A stretch of 64,000 bases of DNA from Planctomicrobium piriforme (GTDB lineage: Bacteria; Planctomycetota; Planctomycetia; Planctomycetales; Planctomycetaceae): the NCBI GenBank assembly GCA_945860955.1, contig CAMATH010000003.1:1-64000 (forward strand). Reading direction: 5' to 3'. Both the position numbers and the translations under genes were made by a program. Below are positions 1 through 9,900 of this stretch, one piece after another. Within the stretch, counting starts at the first letter, position 1. Every line of letters starts with the position of its first letter. The notes under the pieces are model-generated. The model saw only the letters and a program-made list of their open reading frames with translations, searched no databases and was not told where the DNA came from.

Positions 1-18
1 GGCCGACTTCCGTCGGCC
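1..18. terminator. Hairpin past the end of the cytochrome gene
   Basis: A perfect 7-bp stem (GGCCGAC / GTCGGCC) closes over a TTCC loop, 15 bases beyond the stop codon of the minus-strand cytochrome gene. It fits a transcription terminator, but any T-run on the minus strand would lie outside the window, so intrinsic termination cannot be confirmed. Confidence 0.4.
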
Positions 19-33
19 GCTCGACCCGCCGCG

Positions 34-492
34 TTAATTCTCCGTCACCAGAATGTTCCGCACGAACTTGTGACATTCGACACAGCTCATCGTCATGTCC
101 ATGTAGCTGAGCGCCGCGCCATCGAGCCGTTTTTCTTTCGCCTGTTTCTCCATCCGGTCGACAATCCGCCGGAATTCGTCGGCGTGTTGGGTGTAAAGCG
201 CCTCCTTGACGACGGCAAAGTCCGCCGCCGCGCTGATTCCCCGCAGTTGCCGGGCTCCCTGGGCAATCAGATCGTAATCCTCAATCGCCAACCCCTCCAT
301 CACCTTCTGCGTCGCTTCGAGCTTTTTCCGCATGAAGAGCTGAATCGGGGTCTTTTTCGGCTGTTCCCCCTTTTCTTCTTTCGCGACCTTGGCGGCCTTG
401 TCCTGGGCGTCGCTGGACCTGTTCGACATCCACACCGCCCCCGCCGCCAAGAGAGCCATTAATCCCCACGACACGAATTTGCTGCGAGTCAT
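34..492 (-). CDS. Exported c-type cytochrome, C-terminal haem site (cytochrome c'/c556-like)
   Basis: 152-aa protein with an N-terminal hydrophobic segment (about residues 7-22) that should direct export or anchor it in the membrane. A Lys/Glu-rich linker follows, then a predicted helical region. The only haem-binding CxxCH motif (CVECH, residues 137-141) lies close to the C-terminus. One C-terminal motif in a small helical protein is the arrangement of the cytochrome c'/c556 four-helix bundle, so an electron-transfer or haem-sensing role in the periplasm is likely. The family assignment comes from motif position and length only. The gene diverges from leuC. Confidence 0.75.
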   Translation of the reverse strand: MTRSKFVSWGLMALLAAGAVWMSNRSSDAQDKAAKVAKEEKGEQPKKTPIQLFMRKKLEATQKVMEGLAIEDYDLIAQGARQLRGISAAADFAVVKEALYTQHADEFRRIVDRMEKQAKEKRLDGAALSYMDMTMSCVECHKFVRNILVTEN

Positions 493-750
493 CGTCGTTC
501 GATTCCGAATCCAGAGAAAGTAAGGGCAGACCGCGCGTCACCGGTACGAAAACAGCCCGCACATACGCGCAAGAACGCGTGAAGTCGGGCTGGCGTGGCT
601 CCTGCCAACCGCCGGTCATCAGCGGTTGTTTGTACAGATTACCGCGCGATCGTCGAAAAGGTCAATTGCGGGTCTGGTGCAATTGTCCGCGACTGCGATA
701 TCATACCCGCTGAACTCATACGCCCCCAATTCGAAACTCACCCCCGTTCC

Positions 751-2166
<1,416 letters not shown>

Positions 2167-2167
2167 C

Positions 2168-2569
2168 ATGAGCATTGGAATCATCCCGGTCTTTCAGCCA
2201 AAATTCGACGACATTCGCTGCGCGACCACCGGCGAAGGACTGCTCGCGGAGTTGGAGATCCTCGAGGATCTCGCCGACGAATGCACACTCCCGCGGCTGT
2301 CGTCATTCGCCGACAATCGCGAAGTTCCGGAAGACTTCGACGGCGATCCTGAAGATCTCGCCGAGCGGCTGGGGCCGTTTGACGAGTGGTTCCCGTGCGA
2401 GGAGGGACTGGAGTGTGTCTCTTCTCTGTTGGCTCAGATCGAAGGGAACGCCGAGTACGCCGCGGAATTTGAAATGGCCGACGAAATCGCGACAGAGTTG
2501 CGGGAACTCAAGCGAGTGATGTCGCTCGCGGCGGCCCGCCAGGGGCGATTCCGGTTCGAGATCGCCTGA
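2168..2569 (+). CDS. Small acidic hypothetical protein coupled to leuC
   Basis: 133-aa, strongly acidic protein (many Glu/Asp, rich in Leu and Ala) with no signal peptide and no membrane segment. Its ATG begins two bases after the leuC stop codon, so it is almost certainly co-transcribed and translationally coupled. The middle reads as amphipathic helix and the C-terminus is basic and aromatic (RQGRFRFEIA). I do not recognise a family. Its position where leuD is often found might suggest a role with the isomerase, but the sequence has no LeuD features, so that is only a guess from context. Confidence 0.75.
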   Translation: MSIGIIPVFQPKFDDIRCATTGEGLLAELEILEDLADECTLPRLSSFADNREVPEDFDGDPEDLAERLGPFDEWFPCEEGLECVSSLLAQIEGNAEYAAEFEMADEIATELRELKRVMSLAAARQGRFRFEIA

Positions 2570-2580
2570 ATCCCCGTAGG

Positions 2581-2610
2581 CGGCTCGCCGCGGCTCGCCG
2601 CGGCGAGCCG
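2581..2610. terminator. GC-rich palindrome downstream of the leuC operon
   Basis: A 10-base unit (CGGCTCGCCG) occurs twice in a row (2581-2600) and is followed directly by its reverse complement (2601-2610). This gives a perfect 20-base palindrome at 2591-2610. It sits between two convergent genes and could act as a bidirectional terminator or be a REP-like element. No T-run follows. I see no gene in the rest of the 2570-2753 gap. Confidence 0.4.
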
Positions 2611-2753
2611 GCCCCGCTGGACGCTCGCCGCGAATTTCGGGCAGCGGGGCAATGAACTCATGCCACGGCGCTGCCGCTCCGGCGATCGACGCTGTCTCTA
2701 AAACAACGTCCCACGTAGGGAAATCGCCCCATGAAAACTCCCTGCTTTCAGCC

Positions 2754-3770
2754 TTACTTGACGAGCTTCCAGCCCATGGCGTTCGCTTCGAGCCCAGTAT
2801 GCCCCGCGTGGGCGTCATAAACCGCGTGCAATTCTTCGATCGAATCGAAATACCCGACGATGAACGCCGCCTGGAATGACTCCCCAGCCTTCACGGGGCG
2901 GCCGCCGAACTCTTCGATCATGCAAATATAGCCGCGCTGATGACACCACGCCTCCGAAACCACGTCGGGGGCGAGCGTCATGCCGGCGAGCCAAGGACCA
3001 TCTTTTCCGGTTTCCGGATCGCGCAGGCGGTACGCGCGGATGAACCGTTTGGGGAGCGGATCGCGACCTCGGGTGTAGTTGAATTTCTCGTCCGGAGCAA
3101 AGTCCTTCTCAAATTCCTTCGGTTCAATCTCGCCCGCGTAACTCAAATACACTTTGCTGAAGCGATCACCATTCTTGTGCTTGATGTGGCCGGGCATGTC
3201 GAGCCGCAGGAACATCGCATCGCTGCTGTTGACCGCCTCAATCCGATCGCAGGAGAGGAAATAGCGTTTGCCTTCGGGAAAGACGATCGTCTGCCGCCAA
3301 GTGGAACCGGTCTTCTTCCCCGGGGCGGCGGTCTTGTACTGGTATTTCATCTGAATCGCGATAAAGTCCGGACCCGTGGTCACTTGGGGATCAAGCCGAC
3401 GGGCCTGCGTGCAGATTTGCGGCCCCTCGATCGACCGCTTCGGAGTCTTGCCGTGGTAGGGATTGCCAAACTGGTAGATCAGTTCCTTGTCAAGCTGGTC
3501 GCGATAGGCCTCGTCGCTCCCCGGTTCCATGATCCAGTCGACGATGTCGAGGCCAAAGCCCGCGTCTCGGAAACCAGTTTTGCGGTCGAGAAACGACTGG
3601 GCGGAGACCCCGGTCACGTACCCCTTTTTTCGGATCGACGCCTCCAGAGTCCGGGTCACGATTTTGATTTCTTCGTCGTTGGATTCCACAGTCCCCTGCG
3701 CCACTGCCCTGGTGTTCAGGAACAGAATGTAACACAGAACCAGCGTGACAGCACGGACGACGAGTTTCAC
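2754..3770 (-). CDS. Secreted hypothetical protein (338 aa)
   Basis: I do not recognise a family. The protein begins with a clear signal peptide (hydrophobic core about residues 3-18, ending ...NTRAVAQ). The mature part is mixed alpha/beta, rich in aromatic and charged residues, with isolated Cys residues but no haem or known catalytic motif. The GTG at 3770 is chosen because it starts the signal peptide and has GAGG seven to eight bases upstream. The longer frame from 3827 would put 19 non-hydrophobic residues in front of it. It converges on the leuC operon and diverges from the giant surface-protein gene. Confidence 0.7.
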   Translation of the reverse strand: MKLVVRAVTLVLCYILFLNTRAVAQGTVESNDEEIKIVTRTLEASIRKKGYVTGVSAQSFLDRKTGFRDAGFGLDIVDWIMEPGSDEAYRDQLDKELIYQFGNPYHGKTPKRSIEGPQICTQARRLDPQVTTGPDFIAIQMKYQYKTAAPGKKTGSTWRQTIVFPEGKRYFLSCDRIEAVNSSDAMFLRLDMPGHIKHKNGDRFSKVYLSYAGEIEPKEFEKDFAPDEKFNYTRGRDPLPKRFIRAYRLRDPETGKDGPWLAGMTLAPDVVSEAWCHQRGYICMIEEFGGRPVKAGESFQAAFIVGYFDSIEELHAVYDAHAGHTGLEANAMGWKLVK

Positions 3771-3918
3771 GGGACGATCCTCGAAAATGAAGAATTCGAC
3801 GCAGGGTAAAGGGTGCGCAATCCGCACGGGTCGACCGGATCGACCGGAATTTGACCACGACCCGGGCAGGGTCGATAATGCAGTGTGAGAATTTCCGTTG
3901 AACTCGGCAACCGAAGCC

Positions 3919-3945
3919 GATTGTGCGGATTGTGCGGATTGTGCG
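3919..3945 (+). repeat. Three tandem 9-bp repeats (GATTGTGCG)
   Basis: Three exact copies of GATTGTGCG in a row, followed by a diverged fourth (GTTCCGGCG), lie 29-55 bases upstream of the giant surface-protein start codon. A second short tandem (GTCGACCGG/ATCGACCGG) lies upstream at about 3829-3846. The position is right for an operator or a copy-number-variable spacer in the divergent promoter region; function is not shown. Confidence 0.6.
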
Positions 3946-3973
3946 GTTCCGGCGGATTGAGGGTGACGAAAGC

Positions 3974-6900
3974 ATGTCGACCAGCCAGTGGATGGATTGG
4001 TTCAAGAAAGCCTGGGGGGGGACCGGATCGAGCGGTTCCCAGTCGGCACGGCGGGGAACGCCGGCGAACCTGGCGGTACACCGCTTGGAGGACCGGCGGG
4101 TTCTGAACGGCGTACCGGCGGGGTTCACCGGGGCGGTTACCGAATCCGCAGGCAATATCGTGCTGCGGGCGGGAAAGGCGGACGGACAGGCCGATTCGTA
4201 CCAGGTCGGGGTGGCCCACAGCGCCAGCGGCGACAAACTCGAAATCCAGGTGAATGGCGAAAAGGTCTTTGAGACGAAAGTCGACGCGTTCAAGTCCCTG
4301 AAAGTCGTCGGGAACGAAGACGCCGAGTCACTGGCCGTGGATCTCTCCCAAGGGACCAGTTTACTGACGGGGATCGTGGCATTTGAGGGAGGAGTCGGGC
4401 ACGGAGACAGGTTGACGCTGGCGGGTGGTGTCGCGAATTCGATCGCCACCGAATGGTCCGATCAGGGGGGGCGGATTGCGGTTTCCGGTCCGTCTCAGTC
4501 GTTCACAATTCAGTTTGGGGGGAGTGTGGATCGGGTGGATGACCGGCTCGCGGCGACATCGCGGAGTTTTTCGAGCGACGTCGTCGGACAAACGGTTTCC
4601 TTGAATACAACGGAGTCTCCCGCGACAGGGCGAATTGGCCTGTCTGACGGACGACAATTCAACTTCCAGACCCCGTCGTCGCAGTTGCGGATTGACCTCC
4701 AGGGGGCGGGCGACCAGCTCCACGTGGGAAATTGGCAATCTGGGGGAAATGTCGATCTCAAACTCGATTCCGAATCGCTGGCGGTTCAGGGGCGGGTGGA
4801 ACTTGGCACCGGTGATCTCGCGATCCACGCGCACCGCGCGGACATTGCGGGCGAGATCGTCGGCAGTGGAGATTCCGTTGCGATTTTTGGTGGCGACGAC
4901 TCTCTCATCACCGTGTCGGGTCGGATTGAACTGACGTCAATTGGCGAATCCGGGAGTGGCGGTCGAGTCGACCTGTTCGCGACACGCGTCTCGATTCAAG
5001 ATGGCGCGTTGATCGATGTTTCCGGAGCGGGTTCGGGAGGGACAATCCGCATTGGCGGTGACCTCCATGGAACTCCCGGAGACTTCACGACCGCGGATCG
5101 CGTTTGGATCGCCACGGACGCGAATCTGCGCGCCGATGGCACTGGTGCGGCTGGATACGGTGGTACCGTGGTGATCTGGTCGCGCGAACTGACCGGGTTC
5201 TCTGGAACGATCTCCGCGGTGGGCATCGGCGGTGCCGGGGGATTCGCGGAGGTCTCAAGCGAGGACACCGTTCTGTATCGCGGGTCGGCGGACCTGCGTG
5301 GTTTGCAGGGAACCATGGGAACCCTGTTACTTGACCCGCGGACCGTAACAATCGTCAACCAGAATGGTGGAGCGAACAACAATCAGTTGAACCCGAACGT
5401 TCCCAATCCGGGTGATCCCGCGAATGTGATTCTTTTCGGCGACGTTCCAACGGGAGAGTTCACGATCTCAGAAACGGCACTGGAAGCGGCGCAATCGAAT
5501 GTTCTGATTCAAGCGACGGATCGGATCGAACTCGCCAGTTTGACGACCGATGGTGTCCTCCGAATGCGAAGCAACGTCAGTCTGACTCTGCAAACGCGAA
5601 ACGACGCGTCGCACGGGGATCTGGCAACTGGCGGGATCCGATTTCTAAACACCGCGAACACCATTCGGACGCAAGGGACTGGCAAACTTGTGCTTCAGGC
5701 CGGCGTCTCCGCGACAGCCAGCGGAGTCGTGACCGGCCGCAACGGTTCGGCGAATATCACTGCGGGATTCCTTACGTCTGCGAGCGGCGCGATCCAGCTC
5801 GAAGCGACCGGCACAATCGCCGCAGCGAGGTCGATCCTGTCGACGAGGGGGGCTCTTACAGTCGCGGCGGGGGGGGACATCCAAATCGCAGCCGGTGCCA
5901 CACTGACTGCGACCAACAACTCGATTCAACTCACGTCAACCCACGGAAGCATCGCTGGTGCCGGCAACGTCGTATTGACCGCAGGAAATCAGATCCAAAT
6001 CGATTCGACAACAACCGCGGCAGGAAACGTCTCCCTGAGTGCGAATGAAGGGGTCCGACTCGGAGCGAATCTGACGGCGAATGGAACGCTGACGGTGGAC
6101 GCGGATAAGAACCTGAATGGGATCGGAACGTTCCAGGCTCTACCGGGTGCGATCGTCTCGACGACGGGAGGGGCGATTTCCGTGGCGTCAGCCGACATCG
6201 ACCTGCAGGGGAGACTTTCCAGCGGTGTGGGAACGACAACGCTCACAACGACTGCGCTGCGGACAATCGGCTTAGGTCATGCGGTCCGTGACTGGACGCT
6301 CGACAATGGAGAAATCAGTCGGATCACCGCCGGAGAACTGGCAATTGGCGGATCGACGAATGGCGAAATGACCTTGGATGGGGTCCAGGGGGCGGGTGGA
6401 AGCATTGAACACTGGCGATTGTCGGGACCGACATCGACCAATGACTCTCGAATCCTGTTCCAGGGGATCGCGAACGAGTTCACAAGCCTGGTGGTGGACA
6501 TCAGGAAGGGGATTGTCGTCGCTGCGGATGTGACGACAACGTCTGGCGATCTGGAGTTGAGAACCTTTGGCTCACTGGCGGGAACAAATCCGATACAACT
6601 GGAGGGTGTCAGGACATTGAAGGCGGCAGGAACGCTGAGTTTGGCTTCGTCAGTTCAGAGAATCGCCGCTTCAGGAGATTTGAATCTCTACGGGGGAGAC
6701 GGAGTTTTTGTAGTGAGTGGAATGGATGTCGCGGGAGAGGTGTTCATCGATTCCGACACGGATCGGACCGGACCGGGGACGTTTCAAATCGGCACGGGGG
6801 GACATACGCTCAATAGCAACAATCACTCGGTCACAGTCATCTCGGCCGATGTGGCTTTGGACTCCGGGATCAACAGCGGAACCGGCAAGACGACATTCCT

Positions 6901-9900
6901 GACACACAGTGGGCGAACGATGGCGCTGGGAACCGCCACTGGCGACTGGTCGCTCTCTCCGACCGAATTGAACAGTTTGGTGACGGCGGAGTTGGACATC
7001 GGTGACGCAAACAACGGTAATATTATTGTGGGGACGGTCTCCCGCGCCAATTCCTCACATATCGACTTCGTCCGACTGACGGCGACCGGGGATGATCGGC
7101 GTGTTGAATTCACTGGCGGCTCAAGCACGTTTCAGTCCCTAAGCGTTCTCGCTGATGCCGGTATTGGCGTGTCATCGAATCTGAGTACCGACACTGGTGA
7201 TTTGACGCTCAACGGTGATTCCGACGCCACGCCGGACGGCAACGATCGGATCACGTTCGCCAACGAAGTCGTGGTCAGTGCCGGGGGAGCGATGCGACTT
7301 CGTGCCGCCACCGGTGGACTGCTGGGATCCGGCACGTTGCAACTGTTGGCGAATTCCGGAGTGACGCTTGACGATCGACTGGCAACCGCGAGTGACCTCA
7401 CAATCAACGCGGACCGGAGAAATGATGGCTTCGGGCCGCTGGTGGCGAAAGGTCGCATCGATGTCGCGGGCCAGTCGGCACTCTTGGTCTCGTCGGATAT
7501 CGACCTCCAAGGCGGGTTGACCGTGGCGGGCACCGCCACACTGCGTGCGACGAACAGGCGTTCCATGGGAATCGGAAATGCCGTCGGCGATTGGTCATTC
7601 GACTCGAATGAGTTTCGAAACACCACTGCCGCGCAATTGGTTTTCGGAGGTGGGGCCGGCGGCAGTGTCACTGTTGATGGAGTGACTGCGACAGATAGCG
7701 CCGGGGTTGCGAGCGTGCGTGTTCTCGCGCTCCAGGGAAGCACATTCGTGACGTTTCAAGGTGCGGACAGCTTCTTCCGAGAACTCTCGGTCGAAGCGAA
7801 CGACGGAATTTTCCTGACGGCCAGCGTGACAACCACAGAAGGCCCGATGTCGTTCATGGCGGATACCGATCTCGATCTCGTGGGCCTGTTTTCACTGGCG
7901 GCTGGAAAAACCATCCATTCGACAGGGCACGATCTGAGCATCACCTCCGCGGATATTGACCTGGATGGATTCCTGACCGCTGGAGTCGGCAATGTCTTCC
8001 TGAATCCCTCCAGTCCTCCAGAGGTGATCGGCATTGGCGACACGACCGCCGACTTCTGCTTGAGCCAGGCCGAACTCAGCCATATTGTCGCCACATCGGG
8101 ACTGGTCACAATCGGATCAATGGCGAATACAGGCGGAATGCGTATCGGTACTACCGAACCCATCGCCTTGGGGGACCTTCGCACCGAGTTGATTACAGGC
8201 GGAGACGCGACAGTCAACGGTTCGTTCTCCAGCACCACCGCGCCGTTGTCATTGACCGCTGGCAACAACATTCGATTCGCTCCCGTGGGGAGTTTTGTTT
8301 CGACGAATGGCCCCATCACACTGACCGCCGACGCGCTCCCGGGAAATCTGGGGGGGGGGGTCTTCATGGCCGCCGGCTCAAAGGTTGACGGCGGGACCGG
8401 TAACGTGACCCTCGACGCCGACGGCAATGTCGAACTCGCGAAGATTCTGACCACGCGCACCGCTTCGATTCATAGTCGCTCCGGAGCGATCACGCATGCT
8501 GGTCCGTCGGGCGAGGTGAATATCACGGCCGACACCGCGATCCTTCGTGCCGTGCTTGGCATCGGAGAAACAACATCACCCCTCGAAACCGAAGTTCGCC
8601 TCCTCGCGGCGGAGAATACCACAGCGGGCCGAATTGAAATCCGCGGTGTCGCCTCCACGCCACTCACATTGGGACCAACGGGAGGACTGTCGGGGGTCCG
8701 CAATCTCGCTGGTGACGTTCACGTGGTCAACCGGGGCGATCTGATCATCCGAAACGTCGAATCCCCGACTCTGGTCTCTCTTGAAAGCAATTCGGGAGGC
8801 ATCTTCGATGGTCAGTCGGGAGACGTTGCTGACATCCGCGCGACGAGGTTGGCATTACGTTCATCGGGTGGAATTGGAACCGCCTTCGACGCGCTCGAAA
8901 CCGACGTGCGGCGGGTCGCAGCCGAGAACTCGACCGCCGGCCGAATTGAGATTCGCGGCGTTTCTACCGAGTCACTCACCCTGGGGGCGGTTGACGGCCT
9001 GTCTGGCGTGAGCAACCTGGCGGGGGACACCCATGTTGTCACGGTAGGATCGCTGTTTGTGGAATACGTCGAATCTTCAACTCAGGTTTCGCTGCAAACC
9101 CTTGAAGGCGGGATTTTCGACGGCCAAGCGGGGGATTCACCCGACATTGTCGCCAACGAGCTGGTGTTGCGGTCGACCGGTGGAATCGGATTGGCGACCG
9201 ACGCGCTCGAGACGTCGGTTCGCCGTCTCGCCGCCGAGAACAAAACCACCGGCCACATCGAGATCCGCGGAGTCTCGTCCGATTCACTCACGCTGGGACC
9301 GGCGGGCGGTCTGCCGGGGGTTCGCAATCTCGTCGGCGATACCCACGTCATCACACAGGGTGATCTGATCATTGAAAACGTTGAGGCCCCCACGCAGGTC
9401 TCGTTGCAGAGCCGCGCGGGGGGGATCTTTGACGGACAGCTCGGTTCTGCCGCGGACATTCGCGCGAACGAACTGGTCCTGCGGGCGGCGGGCGGGATCG
9501 GGACCAGTGGCGACGCGCTGGAGACCGCCGTTCGAACCATCGCCGCCGATAACACGAACACTGGTGGGATCGACATCCATGGCGTTTCCACCGATTCCCT
9601 GACACTCGGTGCCGCGGGCGGACTCCCCGGGGTTCAAAGTCACGCGGGAGATCTCCGCGTCGTGACCGAGGGGACACTCACTGTCGAATCGGCGGAGACT
9701 TTCGGACATGAGATCGAATTCACCGCGGTCGACGTGGACATCCCGGGCCACCTCTCCGCCGGCGCGGGGAACGTGTTCCTCAACCCGCGCCATGCGGCGG
9801 AATTGATCGGTATCGGTGACACCTCGGCCGACTTCAACCTGAGTCGGGACGATCTCAACCACATCACCGGGACGAGCGGATTGGTGACGATCGGCTCACT

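Noticed and set aside
595-750. N-terminal extension of LeuC from the GTG at 595
   Set aside because: Fifty-two extra residues have no LeuC homology; length and homology fit the ATG at 751.
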